NCBI RefSeq assembly: GCF_003952265.1
Contig: NZ_CP034438.1
Span: 1,488,001 to 1,552,000, forward strand
Origin: Flaviflexus salsibiostraticola
GTDB lineage: Bacteria > Actinomycetota > Actinomycetes > Actinomycetales > Actinomycetaceae
DNA: 64,000 nucleotides
Direction: 5' to 3'
Made by a program: the position numbers and the translations under genes
Notes under the pieces: model-generated
Told to the model about the DNA's origin: nothing
Database searches by the model: none
What the model saw: the letters and a program-made list of their open reading frames with translations, nothing else
Part shown: piece by piece, positions 35,400 to 46,839 of the stretch
Position numbering within the stretch: position 1 is the stretch's first letter
Layout of the letters: each line of letters starts with the position of its first letter

Positions 35400-35764
35400 G
35401 GCTGCCTTCCTCGAAATAACGGCAGTGCCTCACTGAGGTCCGCCCGGATGCCAGACGCTCCCACTTTACCTGCACGAACAGCATCATCCCATCCTGTCCG
35501 TCCGCACGCGAGATCGAGCCAGGTCTCGAGATCGATCTCGACAACGTTGGGTGGGGTGCCCCGCCGGTGGGTCGGGCCGCCGATCACCTGAACAGCCCCG
35601 ACGTAGGGCACCCGCACCTCGACGGCCTTCCCAGGGCGGAGGGCTGCGAGCTCCTCGAGGGCGCCCCGACCCGCGGTCCGCTTCTCTGCCATCGTCAGCT
35701 CCTCACCCGCCAACAGGCGGGCGAACAGCCCATCGACGATCCCCGGCTCAATGCGTCGCTTCAT
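35396..35764 (-). CDS. Sterol-carrier-like (SCP) family protein at the head of the purF operon
   Basis: A protein of about 122 residues with the signature [21 protein letters not shown] and [19 protein letters not shown], found in a family called bacterial SCP or sterol carrier family protein that sits beside purF in many actinobacteria. The lower part ENG-like motif is replaced by [18 protein letters not shown]. It has no membrane segment. Its ligand is unknown; co-location with purF is the main clue. ATG at 35764 is preferred over a GTG three codons upstream. Confidence 0.8.
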   Translation of the reverse strand: MKRRIEPGIVDGLFARLLAGEELTMAEKRTAGRGALEELAALRPGKAVEVRVPYVGAVQVIGGPTHRRGTPPNVVEIDLETWLDLACGRTGWDDAVRAGKVGASGIRADLSEALPLFRGRQP

Positions 35765-35779
35765 AGCCCTCACAATAGC

Positions 35780-35807
35780 GGGACGCCCACCGAGCGGTGG
35801 GCGTCCC
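35780..35807 (-). terminator. Terminator of the 5'-nucleotidase gene
   Basis: A perfect 12-bp stem GGGACGCCCACC/GGTGGGCGTCCC with loop GAGC lies 29 bases past the nucleotidase stop and just before the purF operon. Confidence 0.7.
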
Positions 35808-35835
35808 TGTCTGCTATCCGCCGGAGCGGGATCAG

Positions 35836-38529
35836 TTATCGGCGCACGGCCGGGGTGTCGACTCCATCGCCATCCCAGTCGCCGACGAAGACATCGTCAC
35901 CGGCGCGACCGTAGGCGAGCTCCAGGTCGGCGGGGCCGCCCTCAAGCGCGTTGTTGATGAAGAAGACATTGCCGCGACGGACCGAGATGGTGTCGTAGCC
36001 ATCACCGTCGTAGTCGCCCGCAATCGCCATGTCGCCGGTGCGTCCGTAGTTGTACGAGATCGTGGCGTTGCCGCCGATGAGCTCGTTGTTGACGTAGAAC
36101 GTGTTGCCGCGACGGACGGTGATCGTGTCGACCTCGTCGTTGTCCCAGTCGCCCGTGAAGACCTCGTCGCCGACCCGGCCGTAGTCGAACTGGACCTCGG
36201 CCTTGCCGCCCTTGAGCTCGTTCATGAGGTAGAAGGTGTTGCCACGGCGGACACCGAAGGTGTCGGAGCCGTCGCCATCCCAGTCACCCACGACGACCTC
36301 GTCACCGAGGCGTCCGTAGACGAACGAGGTTTCGGCGTCGCCGCCCTTGAGCTCGTTCGTCACGTAGAAGGTGGTGCCGCGACGGACAGCGAATGTGTCA
36401 TCGCCGTCGCCATCCCAATCGCCCACGAGAACCTCATCGCCCACGCGGCCGAAGCTGAACTCGGTGTCGGCGACAGTCGAGGTCCAGTCGTTGGAGACAT
36501 AGAACCAGTTGCCGACCGAGGGGACGACCGCCGGGGCCACCGTGACCGGGACGGTCACATCAGTGTCGACGGCGCCGCCTTCGAAGGTGGTGACGATGCG
36601 GAGCTCCGAGTCTGCCGGTGCGTTGCCCGGAACAGCGAACGAGACGCTCGCGCTGCCGGTGTTGTCGAGGTTCGGGGTGACATCGGTGTTGATGTCGGAG
36701 GATCCGACCTCGGTGCCGTTGAGGTGGAGCGTAACCGTGGTCGGCTTCTCCTCGAGAGCGGTGTAGGTCAGCGACCACAGGTCGACCGTGCCGGTCTTGC
36801 CCGCGGTGAGGTCGGCCTGCATGCCGATCGAGCGCTGGCCCAGGGGCAGCACGTCGGCCTCGCCGGCGATGAGGTAGTTGACGTAGCCCTCGAGGTCGAC
36901 GATGCCGGTCTCGCGGAAGTTCGTGCCCTCACGGAAGACTGTGAAGCCATCCTGGCCGCCGAGGAGGAAGGTGTTCGACGCGACGGTGTAGGTGGCTGCC
37001 CGATCGACCGGGACGCCATCGATCCAGACATCGATGATGTCTCCGCCGTCAGCGGCGAGGGGGTTGTACGTGTAGGTCACGTTGTCCGACAGGCCGAGGC
37101 GCAGGACCGGGCGCGAGGCGCCGGGCTGGAACTGCTGCTCGAGCATGGTGTAGACCTGCTCGCCGGTGAGGTCGATCGAGCCGACCGTGTTGCCGAACGG
37201 CTGGGTCGAGTACGCCTCGCCGTAGGTGACGACGCCATCGCCGTCCTGGTCCATGTCCGCGCGGACACCGCCCGGGTTGATGATGCCGAAGTCGGCGCCG
37301 ACAGCGGTCGAATTGACCGTCATGAGGGCGGCGTTGGCGAGGTGGTTGCCCATCGAGGACTCGGTGCCACGGTTGGCGCCCATATCTGAGCCGCTGTTCG
37401 TTCCGCGGTAGGCGTTCTCGGTGATCTCCGCGAGAACCTCAGCGCCGAGGACCTCGGCCTGCTCAATCGCGTCATCGACAATGGCCTGGATGGTGGCATC
37501 CGGGGTGACCGACTCGTCGAGCTCGATGATCGCCGCCTCGTCGACCGTGACGACGCCCTCGGCGTCGACGGTCAGCGTCGCGTGACCGAATGCCTGACCG
37601 TACTGGCCGGCCTGGATGATCGGCGCGCCGGCAACGGTCTCGGACACGTTCTGGATGTGAGTGTGACCGGCGAAGACCAGGTCAACGTCCTCCGACATGC
37701 CAACGGCGACCGAGTCGCCCTCGTGGAAGAGGGAGACGACGACATCGGCTTCACCATTGGCGTCGTCGCCGTCCTTGAGTGCAGCCGCCACCTCGTTGGT
37801 CTTGGCGACCGGGTCCTGGAACGTGAGTCCCTCGATGCCGTCGGCCGCGACGATCGTCGGAGTCGTCTCGGTGACGGTGCCGACGAAGGCCACGTCGACG
37901 CCGTCGATGTTGACGATCGAGTAGGGAGGCGTGTTGATCTCGGGCGCGCCGTCGACGTTGACGCCGAGGTACTCGAAGTCGATGAGGGGAAGGACGCGAT
38001 CCCTGAGGTCCGCGTAACCCTTATCGAACTCGTGGTTGCCGACGGCCGAGACATCGAGGCCCATGGCGTCGAGGACGTCGAGCGTTGGGACATCCTGCGC
38101 GATCGAGGACACGAAGGCCGAACCGCCGATGTTGTCACCGGCGGAGGCGAAGAGGGTGTTCGGGTTCGACGTGCGGATCACGTCCATCTGCGTCTGCAGG
38201 AACGGCATGTTCTCGATGTAGCCGTGGAAGTCTGTGATTCCGAGGATGTCAATCGTGACGGGCTCGGTATTGGTGTTCAGCGGAGCGACATCTGCGTCGC
38301 CAGTCTCAGTCTCAACGACTGCCGGGGTCTCGTCCGGGGCCGGGGCCTCACCGGTGGTGTCCTCGGCGGGGGCGTCTGTCTCGGGTGCTGGTGTGTCGAC
38401 GACCGCTGTGGTTTCGCGGTCCTCGTCAGCCGGTGCAGCAGCCGCCGGGGCAACGATGCCCAGCGCGGCGATTGCCGTCGCAGCGGTCACAGCAAGGGGG
38501 CGTTTTGTGCCCTGTAGGTGAATTCGCAT
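35836..38529 (-). CDS. Secreted 5'-nucleotidase/UshA-type phosphohydrolase with C-terminal repeats
   Basis: An exported protein of about 897 residues. Signal peptide 1-30, acidic/Pro linker to about 90, metallophosphatase domain about 92-310 ([36 protein letters not shown]), C-terminal nucleotidase domain about 360-540 ([15 protein letters not shown]), an Ig-like part and five GDWDGDGxDT units to the end. It should remove phosphate from extracellular nucleotides, possibly also UDP-sugars. ATG at 38529 is preferred: AAGG lies nine bases upstream, while the ATG at 38538 abuts it. A weak PHO-box-like repeat lies upstream. Monocistronic; the purF operon follows its terminator. Confidence 0.92.
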   Translation of the reverse strand: MRIHLQGTKRPLAVTAATAIAALGIVAPAAAAPADEDRETTAVVDTPAPETDAPAEDTTGEAPAPDETPAVVETETGDADVAPLNTNTEPVTIDILGITDFHGYIENMPFLQTQMDVIRTSNPNTLFASAGDNIGGSAFVSSIAQDVPTLDVLDAMGLDVSAVGNHEFDKGYADLRDRVLPLIDFEYLGVNVDGAPEINTPPYSIVNIDGVDVAFVGTVTETTPTIVAADGIEGLTFQDPVAKTNEVAAALKDGDDANGEADVVVSLFHEGDSVAVGMSEDVDLVFAGHTHIQNVSETVAGAPIIQAGQYGQAFGHATLTVDAEGVVTVDEAAIIELDESVTPDATIQAIVDDAIEQAEVLGAEVLAEITENAYRGTNSGSDMGANRGTESSMGNHLANAALMTVNSTAVGADFGIINPGGVRADMDQDGDGVVTYGEAYSTQPFGNTVGSIDLTGEQVYTMLEQQFQPGASRPVLRLGLSDNVTYTYNPLAADGGDIIDVWIDGVPVDRAATYTVASNTFLLGGQDGFTVFREGTNFRETGIVDLEGYVNYLIAGEADVLPLGQRSIGMQADLTAGKTGTVDLWSLTYTALEEKPTTVTLHLNGTEVGSSDINTDVTPNLDNTGSASVSFAVPGNAPADSELRIVTTFEGGAVDTDVTVPVTVAPAVVPSVGNWFYVSNDWTSTVADTEFSFGRVGDEVLVGDWDGDGDDTFAVRRGTTFYVTNELKGGDAETSFVYGRLGDEVVVGDWDGDGSDTFGVRRGNTFYLMNELKGGKAEVQFDYGRVGDEVFTGDWDNDEVDTITVRRGNTFYVNNELIGGNATISYNYGRTGDMAIAGDYDGDGYDTISVRRGNVFFINNALEGGPADLELAYGRAGDDVFVGDWDGDGVDTPAVRR
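35839..36520 (-). repeat. Five-unit FG-GAP-like C-terminal module of the nucleotidase
   Basis: Five units of about 45 residues with GDWDGDGxDT and [13 protein letters not shown]. Unit 3 has GDWDND, unit 4 [11 protein letters not shown] and unit 5 [13 protein letters not shown], matching units 3, 4 and 5 of the nuclease module in order. Confidence 0.85.
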
Positions 38530-38553
38530 CACATACATCCTTATCTCTGGAGT

Positions 38554-38559
38554 AATCTA
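38554..38559 (-). promoter_or_regulatory. Possible -10 of the nucleotidase gene
   Basis: TAGATT on the - strand is a 4/6 match to the -10 consensus, 22 bases downstream of the PHO-like repeat. Its first base is 30 bases from the preferred start. Confidence 0.3.
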
Positions 38560-38581
38560 TGGCACATTCCAACCTACATGC

Positions 38582-38603
38582 GATTGATGTACGGCGGGTT
38601 AAC
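38582..38603 (-). promoter_or_regulatory. Weak PHO-box-like repeat upstream of the nucleotidase
   Basis: On the - strand two adjoining 11-base units read GTTAACCCGCC and GTACATCAATC. The first seven bases match GTTCACC at 6/7 and 5/7. The first unit resembles the second unit upstream of pstS. Suggestive only. Confidence 0.35.
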
Positions 38604-38715
38604 TTTGAGGAACCGCTTCGCCTGGGCCATTCTTCGGCGAAATTCCGCCTGCGACCAGCGCAGAGACCCCGCCGCCCGAGACGTGGTCACCTCCCGGGCA
38701 GTCCCGCGACGCCGA

Positions 38716-38721
38716 TACAAT
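38716..38721 (+). promoter_or_regulatory. -10 element of ptsI
   Basis: TACAAT (5/6 consensus) lies 42 bases before the ptsI ATG. No good -35 is seen. Confidence 0.4.
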
Positions 38722-38763
38722 GCATAAAAACCACATACTCTCTGCATTCGGGAAGGACCACGA

Positions 38764-40431
38764 ATGAAAGCGTCGCTCACCCTCTACGGGACTCCGGTCG
38801 TACCGGGCGTCTCGTACGCGAAGACCGCCTGGAGCCGGTCAGTCCCCGAACCCGAGGAGACGGCCGAAACCATCCCAGCGGAATCGCGCGAGAGCGAGAA
38901 GAACCACTTCGCGGCGTCGGCCGACGCGGTGGCGCAGCGGTTGAGGGACCGCGCCGCCAACACCGTCGGCACCGCCTCGGACATCCTCGCCGTCTCCGCG
39001 GGCTTCGCGGCCGATAAGGGCTGGCGCCGCGAGGTGTCGAAGAGGATCGACTCCGGGACACCCGCCGTTCAGGCAGTCGCCCAGGCGACCCAGATGTTCG
39101 TCGAGATCTTCGAACAGGCCGGCGGCCTCATGGCCGAGCGTCGAACCGACCTGCTCGACATGAGGAATCGTGTCATCGCCGAGCTGCGGGGCGAACCGGA
39201 GCCGGGTGTACCCGTGCCGGACGAGCCCGTCATTCTCCTCGCCGACGATCTCGCACCCGCGGACACCGCGGGCCTCGACCCTGATCTCATCCACGGCATC
39301 ATCACACGACTCGGCGGGCCCACCTCCCACACGTCGATCATCTGCCGCCAGCTCGGCATCCCCTGCATCGTCGCCGCCCGAACCCTCTCCGAGGTCCCGG
39401 AGGGCGTCGACCTCATCATGGACGGCGACTCCGGTGAGTTCTCGGTCGATCCCGACCATGAGGAGGCCGAGGCGCTCGCGAGGATCGACGCCGAGAGGCG
39501 CAGGCTCGCCCGGGAGTGGCATAGCCCCGCACAGACGAAGGACGGCCACACCGTCGAGATCCTCGCCAACGTCCAGGACGAGCCGGGCGCCGCACGCGCC
39601 GAGGCGTCCGAGGCGGCCGGCATCGGCCTCCTCCGCACGGAGCTCTCCTTCCTCAACACCCCGACCGAGCCCTCGGTCGAGGAGCAGGTCGAGATCTACA
39701 GCTCCGTGTTCCGGCACTTCCCCGGCCAGAAGATCGTCGTCCGCACGCTCGACGCCGGGTCGGACAAGCCGGTGGCCTTCGCCTCCGTCCCCGATGAGGA
39801 GAACCCGGCCCTCGGCGTGCGCGGGCTGCGCACCTCCGGTATCGACATGGGCCTGCTCACCCGCCAGATCGAGGCCCTCGTCCAGTCCGCCAAGCGGCAC
39901 GATGGCCCGAGCTGGATCATGGCCCCCATGGTCTCGACCGTCGCCGAGGCCCGCTGGTTCGCGTCGATGATCCGCGAGCACGGCCTCACCGCCGGCATCA
40001 TGATCGAGGTCCCGTCGGCCGCGATCATGATCGACCAGTTCCTCGAGGAGATCGACTTCGTCTCGATCGGCACGAACGACCTCACCCAGTACGTCATGGC
40101 CGCCGACCGCGGCAACGCGAATCTCGCGACCTACACGGACAACTGGCAGCCCGCCGTCCTCACCCTCATCAACCACGTGGCCCAGGCCGGCATCCGCCAC
40201 GGCAAGCCCGTCGGAGTCTGCGGTGAGGCCGCGGCCGACCCGAACCTCGCCGCGGTCCTCATCGGCATGGGAGTGACCTCGCTGTCGATGGCGTCCGGCG
40301 CGATCCCCTACGTCGGATCCAGGCTCGCCACGGTCACCCTCGAGCAGTGCCGGGAGGCGGCTGCGGCCGTTCTCGAGGCGAGCGACCCGAACGGAGCCCG
40401 TCAGGCGGCCCTCGCCGTCCTCAACGGTTGA
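38764..40431 (+). CDS. ptsI: Phosphoenolpyruvate-protein phosphotransferase (PTS enzyme I)
   Basis: The 555-residue enzyme I transfers phosphate from PEP to HPr, the first step of sugar uptake by the PTS. The phosphorylated His lies in GGPTSHTSIICRQLGIPC (about residue 188). The PEP-binding barrel has GIGLLRTELSFL, MIEVPSAAIMIDQFL and SIGTNDLTQYVMAADRGN, all canonical. GAAGGA precedes the ATG. No HPr or enzyme II gene is in the window. It is transcribed alone, with a terminator right after. Confidence 0.97.
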   Translation: MKASLTLYGTPVVPGVSYAKTAWSRSVPEPEETAETIPAESRESEKNHFAASADAVAQRLRDRAANTVGTASDILAVSAGFAADKGWRREVSKRIDSGTPAVQAVAQATQMFVEIFEQAGGLMAERRTDLLDMRNRVIAELRGEPEPGVPVPDEPVILLADDLAPADTAGLDPDLIHGIITRLGGPTSHTSIICRQLGIPCIVAARTLSEVPEGVDLIMDGDSGEFSVDPDHEEAEALARIDAERRRLAREWHSPAQTKDGHTVEILANVQDEPGAARAEASEAAGIGLLRTELSFLNTPTEPSVEEQVEIYSSVFRHFPGQKIVVRTLDAGSDKPVAFASVPDEENPALGVRGLRTSGIDMGLLTRQIEALVQSAKRHDGPSWIMAPMVSTVAEARWFASMIREHGLTAGIMIEVPSAAIMIDQFLEEIDFVSIGTNDLTQYVMAADRGNANLATYTDNWQPAVLTLINHVAQAGIRHGKPVGVCGEAAADPNLAAVLIGMGVTSLSMASGAIPYVGSRLATVTLEQCREAAAAVLEASDPNGARQAALAVLNG

Positions 40432-40440
40432 CTCTGATCC

Positions 40441-40470
40441 ATGCGGGCCCCGCCACGGCGGGGCCCGCAT
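40441..40470 (+). terminator. Terminator of ptsI
   Basis: A perfect 13-bp stem ATGCGGGCCCCGC/GCGGGGCCCGCAT with loop CACG lies 10 bases past the ptsI stop. Confidence 0.75.
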
Positions 40471-40536
40471 CTCCACCACCGCGCGCAGACGGATCCAAGG
40501 AGCTCCCGGGAGGAGCGTCGCACCAGAAGAAGAGAA

Positions 40537-40565
40537 GAGGCGGCGGGCCTATGGCCCGCCGCCTC
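40537..40565 (-). terminator. Terminator of gdhA
   Basis: A perfect 13-bp stem GAGGCGGCGGGCC/GGCCCGCCGCCTC with loop TAT lies 15 bases past the gdhA stop. Confidence 0.75.
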
Positions 40566-40580
40566 CTTCCATTGTTTGTC

Positions 40581-41948
<1,368 letters not shown>

Positions 41949-42086
41949 TCATCAGAAGAACTCGACCTATCCATGTCCACTGCGAAATACTCCACATTTT
42001 CGCGATCTTCCGTTGATTTCTCGCGGTTATCGGACGATTCGGAAGAAGTGGCGGAAAAACGGCGCTCCCGCGCGCCTGCCCCTGAC

Positions 42087-43269
42087 GCCCTTCTAAGTGT
42101 CAAGCAGCAATCTGCGTCTGATTGATTACCTGGGTTCTGGTTTTGAGCGCGTAGAACATTTCCCGTGCGAGGTATCGTTTCACGCACCTGAGGGCTTCCA
42201 TTTTGGAGTGCCCTTCGGAGAGTTTCTTCGCCACATAGTCCTGGGTTCTCGGGTCGGTTCTGAGTCTGCCGATCGCGATGATGTGCAGGGCAGAGTTGGC
42301 TTGCCGGTCACCACCCCTGTTGAGCCGGTGACGGTGTGTTTTGCCTGATGATGCCGGGATCGGGCTCGCCCCACACAATGCTGCGAACGCGGCTTCTGAA
42401 GTCAGCCGGTCGGGGTTGTCTCCCGCAGTGATCAGCAGCTGAGCTGCAGACTCATAGCCGACCGCTGGTTTTTTGATGAGGTCTGGGGCGAGATGATCAA
42501 CAATGTTTTTGATCATGACATCAAGATCAGCGATCTCATCAGTGAGTTCCAGGTACCTACGTGCAAGGGATTTCAAAGCGATCTTGTACGCGCCAGTGAC
42601 ATCGCGATACTTCGTGAGATCTGGTCGCCATGCGGCTAGGGTGCGGATGAGTTTCATGCGAGTCAGGGTGCGCAGCTGGTCACGGAGTTCGTCTGGTGCT
42701 GACACGATGTTCATGCGGATCATCTGTAACGCGACTCGTCTGGCAGCGACCGCAGTTTTACGGGACACTTTCAACACCCGTAGGGATTCAACCAGCCCGT
42801 CACGGGTTTTCGGGGTCACGGCACGCACCCGGGCATAGGCTGCGTGAGCAGCATTCTCTGCATCGAGGGTGTCGTCTTTGCCTTTGCGCCTTCGGAGGGC
42901 TTGGTCGGGGCCGGTGACTTCGAGTACTTCGATATCTTGTGCGTGGAGGTAGCGCAACAGGCCCGCCCCATAGGTGCCGGTGCATTCCACCCCGATCCTG
43001 GCGATCTGTCCGAAGGAGCGTAACCAGTGCACGAGCAGCTTGTACCCATGCCTGGTCGTAGGAAAGAATTCGGTTGCGAGTACCCGGTCGTGCTGATCAA
43101 CTACCGCAGCAACATGCAGGTCTTTGTGGGTGTCTACGCCACCAACGACAGTGATGAAAGGTTGTGAGGTCATGAGGTTTCTCCAATCGATGTGCATTGT
43201 TTGTGGTGCTTTCGTATCGACCGGTAACCTGGACAAGACAGTAAAGAGAAAAGGTGTTCAGGCCCTTCT
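42087..43269 (-). mobile_element. IS110-family insertion sequence, ends not certain
   Basis: One intact IS110-type recombinase gene forms the core. GCCCTTCT occurs at 42087-42094 and 43262-43269 and may mark the junctions. The stop codon is only some 6-13 bases from the 42087 side, so the non-coding part lies upstream of the gene, as in the IS110 group that encodes its bridge RNA there. With these ends the upstream non-coding part is only about 90 bases, which is short, so the element may extend toward 43536. Confidence 0.5.
42100..43173 (-). CDS. IS110-family transposase/recombinase
   Basis: A 357-residue DEDD-type recombinase. The N-terminal RuvC-like domain has D14 (GGVDTHKD), E63 (GVECTGTYG) and D101/D104 (KGKDDTLDAENAAH). 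The C-terminal Tnp domain carries the Ser nucleophile region SPIPASSGKTHRHRLNRGGD (S275/S276) and the usual QANSALH. ATG at 43173 has GGAG eight bases upstream; the frame runs farther up but without such a signal. The gene is intact and lies between gdhA and purL. Confidence 0.93.
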   Translation of the reverse strand: MTSQPFITVVGGVDTHKDLHVAAVVDQHDRVLATEFFPTTRHGYKLLVHWLRSFGQIARIGVECTGTYGAGLLRYLHAQDIEVLEVTGPDQALRRRKGKDDTLDAENAAHAAYARVRAVTPKTRDGLVESLRVLKVSRKTAVAARRVALQMIRMNIVSAPDELRDQLRTLTRMKLIRTLAAWRPDLTKYRDVTGAYKIALKSLARRYLELTDEIADLDVMIKNIVDHLAPDLIKKPAVGYESAAQLLITAGDNPDRLTSEAAFAALCGASPIPASSGKTHRHRLNRGGDRQANSALHIIAIGRLRTDPRTQDYVAKKLSEGHSKMEALRCVKRYLAREMFYALKTRTQVINQTQIAA

Positions 43270-43282
43270 TGAGTCACATGAT

Positions 43283-43308
43283 CACGGCGAGGCGAAAGCC
43301 TCGCCGTG
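43283..43308. terminator. Hairpin with GAAA loop downstream of purL
   Basis: A perfect 11-bp stem CACGGCGAGGC/GCCTCGCCGTG closes a GAAA loop. It could end the purine operon, although it is 229 bases past the purL stop, or belong to the IS end. Confidence 0.5.
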
Positions 43309-43349
43309 AGTGTTCTCGAATGGTCGACAGGTCCGGGGAAAGACACGCT

Positions 43350-43443
43350 GGTCGATCAGAGTGTGAGTCAGAACCTTTCGGGAACACTCACGGCACCTGA
43401 CCGACTGTTCAGGGGTCGATCGCTGTGTGGGTCAAACCATTCG
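43350..43443. repeat. Two diverged 30-base direct repeats downstream of purL
   Basis: GGTCGATC-AGA-GTGTG at 43350 and GGTCGATC-GCT-GTGTG at 43414 begin two copies of about 30 bases that agree at roughly 24 positions (start-to-start 64). They do not resemble the IS1249-type iterons. Confidence 0.5.
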
Positions 43444-43536
43444 AGAAGATCAGGCACTTCTATTCTTACTGTCTCTCTGGAGGGGGCCTGCGCGCGGGAG
43501 TGCACCCTATCGGGTGAGGAAACCGCTTGGCAATAC

Positions 43537-45795
43537 CTACTTCTGCGGTGCCCGAGGAGTGGGACCGACGAGCTCATCGAGAAGGAACGAATACGTCCCT
43601 TCACCCTGAATGACGAGCCGATCACCGCCCGTCGTGCCGATCCGTGCGGCGAACACACCCTCCGCCTCAGCGGCGGCGTGGACGGCCGGGAGCAGCTCCT
43701 CGGGAACGGCGATGACGGCCCGGGCCTGCGACTCCGAGAACAGTGCGACGAAGTCGTCCACCGCGAGGGCCGACAGGTCGACCGAGGCGCCCACGCGGTT
43801 GCGGAGCACCATGTCCGTCAGGCTCTGGATGAGGCCGCCGTTCGACACATCGTGCGCAGCCCTCGTCACATCCGCCTCCGCAAGTGCGATGAGGACGCGA
43901 CCAAGTGCCGCCTCACGACCCAGATCCACGCGCGGCGGGACGCCGCCGAGGTGGCTGTGGATCGTGCGCGCCCAGGCAGAGCCGTCGAGCTCGTCGGCGA
44001 CGTCGCCGAGGGCGACGATGGCGAGGCCCTCCTCCGCCCACCCGGACGGCCGTGCGACGGCGACGTCATCGAGGACGCCGAGCATGCCGACGACCGGGGT
44101 CGGGTTGATCGACTCGTCGCCGGACGAGTTGTAGAGCGAGACATTGCCGCCGGTGACGGGGATCCCGAGCTCGGCGCAGCCGTCCGCGAGACCCTCCATC
44201 GCCTTGACGAGCTGCCACATGAGCTCGGGCTTCTCCGGGTTGCCGAAGTTGAGGCAGTCCGTCACCGCGAGCGGTGTCGCACCGACGGTGGCAACGTTGC
44301 GGTAGGACTCGGCGAGTGCGTGGCGCGCACCCTCGTAGGGGTCGAGCTTCGTGTACCAGCCGTTGGCGTCGGTCGCGATGGCGACGCCGCGCCCCGTCTC
44401 CTCGTCGACGCGGATGACACCCGCGTCGTCCGGCTGGGCGAGCGCGGTGTTGCCGCGGACGAAGCGGTCGTACTGACTCGTCACCCAATCCTTCGGCGCC
44501 TGGTTCGGCGAGTGGAGGAGCGCGATGATCTGGTCCCGCAGCTCCTCACCCGGGACCGGGCGGGTCAGCCGATCGCTCGTGTCGGCCTGGAGGGCGTCCT
44601 GCCAGGAGGGCCGCTCGTAGGGACGATCGTAGACGGGGCTGTCGATCGCGACCGTGGCCGGATCGACATCGACGATCCTGTGGCCGTCGTGGTCGATCGT
44701 CAGCCTGCCGTCGCCGGTCAGCTCGCCAATGACGGAGGCCTCGACCTCCCACTTGTCGATGATCGCCATGAAGTCGTCGAGGCGCTCGGGCGAGACGATC
44801 GCCATCATCCGCTCCTGCGACTCGCTCATGAGGATCTCGCCCGCGTTGAGCGTGGGATCGCGCAGCAGCACCTCTTCGAGGTTGACGTGCATGCCCGAAC
44901 CGCCGTTGGCAGCGAGCTCCGAGGTGGCGCAGGAGATACCGGCGGCACCGAGGTCCTGGATCGCCTCCACCGTGTTCTCACGGAACAGCTCCATGCAGCA
45001 CTCGATGAGGACCTTCTCCATGAAGGGGTCGCCGACCTGGACGGAGGGCCGCTTCGTCGGCACGCCGCCGTCGAACGCCTCCGAGGCGAGGATCGACGCG
45101 CCGCCGATGCCATCGCCGCCGGTGCGGGCACCGAAGAGGACAACCTTATTGCCGACGCCTTCGGCGTTGGCGAGGTGGATGTCCTCGTGGCGCATGATGC
45201 CGACCGCGAGCGCGTTGACGAGGGGGTTGCCCTGGTAGGAGGAGTCGAATTCGACCTCGCCGCCGATGTTGGGCAGGCCGAGGCTGTTGCCGTACCCGGC
45301 GATGCCGGAGATGGCACCACCGGCGACGCGCCACGTGTCGGCCTCATTCGGGTCGCCGAAGCGCAGCTGGTCCATGACCGCCACCGGGCGTGCACCCATG
45401 GCGATGATGTCGCGAACGATGCCGCCGACGCCGGTCGCCGCACCCTGGTAGGGCTCGACGTAGGACGGGGAGTTATGGGATTCGACCTTGAAGGTGACGG
45501 CCCAGCCGTCGCCGATGTCGACGACGCCCGCGTTCTGGCCCATGCCGACGAGCAGATGCCTCTTCATCGCCTCGGTCGTCTTCGCCCCGAACTGTTCCTT
45601 GAGGTGCTTCTTCGAGGACTTGTAGGAGCAGTGCTCGGACCACATGACGGAGTACATGGCGAGCTCCGCGTTGGTGGGCCTGCGGCCGAGGATCTCCTTG
45701 ATGTAGGCGTACTCGTCGTCCTTGAGTCCGAGGGCCGCGTACGGCATCTCCTCATCGGGGCTCGCCGCGGCCCGGTCTACGGTGTCGTGGATCAT
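43537..45795 (-). CDS. purL: Phosphoribosylformylglycinamidine synthase subunit PurL
   Basis: The 752-residue small-type PurL converts FGAR to FGAM together with PurQ (glutaminase) and PurS. Visible: [14 protein letters not shown] near the start, [10 protein letters not shown], the ATP-site [13 protein letters not shown], and the second repeat with [12 protein letters not shown] and [12 protein letters not shown]. It overlaps purQ by ATGA. It is the last gene of the purD-purC-purS-purQ-purL series, downstream of which the IS110 element has inserted. Confidence 0.98.
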   Translation of the reverse strand: MIHDTVDRAAASPDEEMPYAALGLKDDEYAYIKEILGRRPTNAELAMYSVMWSEHCSYKSSKKHLKEQFGAKTTEAMKRHLLVGMGQNAGVVDIGDGWAVTFKVESHNSPSYVEPYQGAATGVGGIVRDIIAMGARPVAVMDQLRFGDPNEADTWRVAGGAISGIAGYGNSLGLPNIGGEVEFDSSYQGNPLVNALAVGIMRHEDIHLANAEGVGNKVVLFGARTGGDGIGGASILASEAFDGGVPTKRPSVQVGDPFMEKVLIECCMELFRENTVEAIQDLGAAGISCATSELAANGGSGMHVNLEEVLLRDPTLNAGEILMSESQERMMAIVSPERLDDFMAIIDKWEVEASVIGELTGDGRLTIDHDGHRIVDVDPATVAIDSPVYDRPYERPSWQDALQADTSDRLTRPVPGEELRDQIIALLHSPNQAPKDWVTSQYDRFVRGNTALAQPDDAGVIRVDEETGRGVAIATDANGWYTKLDPYEGARHALAESYRNVATVGATPLAVTDCLNFGNPEKPELMWQLVKAMEGLADGCAELGIPVTGGNVSLYNSSGDESINPTPVVGMLGVLDDVAVARPSGWAEEGLAIVALGDVADELDGSAWARTIHSHLGGVPPRVDLGREAALGRVLIALAEADVTRAAHDVSNGGLIQSLTDMVLRNRVGASVDLSALAVDDFVALFSESQARAVIAVPEELLPAVHAAAEAEGVFAARIGTTGGDRLVIQGEGTYSFLLDELVGPTPRAPQK

Positions 45796-46481
45796 CGGAG
45801 TACCCCCATGAGTGACTGGAAGATGACGAGGCCGTCTGTGCCTGTGCGGATGCCGGCCTGCGAGTCGGGGCCGAAGCCCGCCTCGACGGCGTGCTCCGGG
45901 TGGGGCATGAGGCCGACGATCGAGCCGGTCTCGTCTGCGATGCCGGCGATGTCGTTGTGGGAGCCGTTGGGGTTGCCGTCGAGGTAGCGGAACACGACGC
46001 GGCCCTCCCCCTCGAGCTCGGCGATCGTCTCATCGTGCGCCTGGTAGGATCCCTCGCCGTTCTTCAGCGGGATGACGATCTCATCACCCTCGGCGAATCC
46101 TGACGTCCATGCGGTCGAGGTGGACTCGACGCGCAGGCGCTGCTCGCGGCAGATGAACTTCTGGTGGTCGTTGCGGACGAGCGCTCCGGGAAGGAGCCCC
46201 GACTCGCACAGGACCTGGAAGCCGTTGCAGATGCCGAGGACGGGCATGCCCGTCTTGGCGCGGTCGATGACCTCCTGCATGACCGGGGCGAGGGCGGCGA
46301 TGGCACCGCACCGAAGGTAGTCGCCGTAGGAGAAGCCGCCGGGGATGATGACCGCGTCGACACCCTTGAGGTCCCGATCCGCGTGCCACAGTTCGACGGG
46401 CTCGCCACCGGCGAGCCTCACAGCCCTCCGCGCGTCCCCCTCGTCGAGAGTGCCCGGGAAGGTGATGACTCCGACTTTCAC
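45792..46481 (-). CDS. purQ: Phosphoribosylformylglycinamidine synthase glutaminase subunit PurQ
   Basis: A 229-residue class I glutamine amidotransferase giving ammonia to PurL. The nucleophile Cys lies in [14 protein letters not shown], and the His/Glu pair in MPHPEHAVE near the C-terminus. GTG start overlaps purS by four bases (GTGA), and its stop overlaps purL (ATGA), so the three subunits are made together. Confidence 0.98.
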   Translation of the reverse strand: MKVGVITFPGTLDEGDARRAVRLAGGEPVELWHADRDLKGVDAVIIPGGFSYGDYLRCGAIAALAPVMQEVIDRAKTGMPVLGICNGFQVLCESGLLPGALVRNDHQKFICREQRLRVESTSTAWTSGFAEGDEIVIPLKNGEGSYQAHDETIAELEGEGRVVFRYLDGNPNGSHNDIAGIADETGSIVGLMPHPEHAVEAGFGPDSQAGIRTGTDGLVIFQSLMGVLR

Positions 46482-46729
46482 TGGTCCTCCGCATAGACGC
46501 CGACAACGTCCTCGATGACCGGGTTGGAGAGCATGTTCTCCGCCGCTCGCCTGGCGGCCGCGAGGGCCTCCTCTGTGACGGCACCATCAACGGCAAGCTC
46601 GAAGCGCTTGCCCTGGCGGACGTCGGTGAATTCGGTGAAGCCCTGGTGTGGGAGAGCTCCGGCAATGGCCTTACCCTGAGGATCAAGGATTTCAGGCTTA
46701 GGCATGACTTCTACGATGATTCGTCCCAT
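46478..46729 (-). CDS. purS: Phosphoribosylformylglycinamidine synthase subunit PurS
   Basis: The 83-residue PurS bridges PurQ and PurL in the FGAM synthase complex. Family features are [21 protein letters not shown] at the start (split here by position), [12 protein letters not shown] and the C-terminal [10 protein letters not shown]. No Shine-Dalgarno is visible before the ATG. It is separated from purC by 110 bases that may hold a promoter. Confidence 0.97.
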   Translation of the reverse strand: MGRIIVEVMPKPEILDPQGKAIAGALPHQGFTEFTDVRQGKRFELAVDGAVTEEALAAARRAAENMLSNPVIEDVVGVYAEDQ

Positions 46730-46839
46730 ACCAGGGATTCTAGACCTCGCGGGGCCTATCGCACTGACCGGTTCGACCTGTGGGCGGGAGGTGAGCGATC
46801 ACTCCTTCCGGGTTCACCCCCGGAGCCGGAGCTGACCGA

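Larger units (their letters stand above)
43174..43536. other. 363-base non-coding region between IS110 recombinase and purL
   Basis: It contains the leader of the recombinase, the hairpin at 43283-43308, a pair of 30-base direct repeats (43350-43443) and inverted segments (GTGAGTGTTC near 43306 with GAACACTCAC near 43382; TCTCGAATGGT near 43313 with ACCATTCGAGA near 43436). No protein gene is supported. A bridge RNA or remnants of another mobile element are possible. Confidence 0.5.

Noticed and set aside
42087..43269. Treating GCCCTTCT as a proven target duplication of the IS110 element
   Set aside because: IS110 elements do not make ordinary duplications, and an 8-base match can occur by chance; it is kept only as a possible junction marker.
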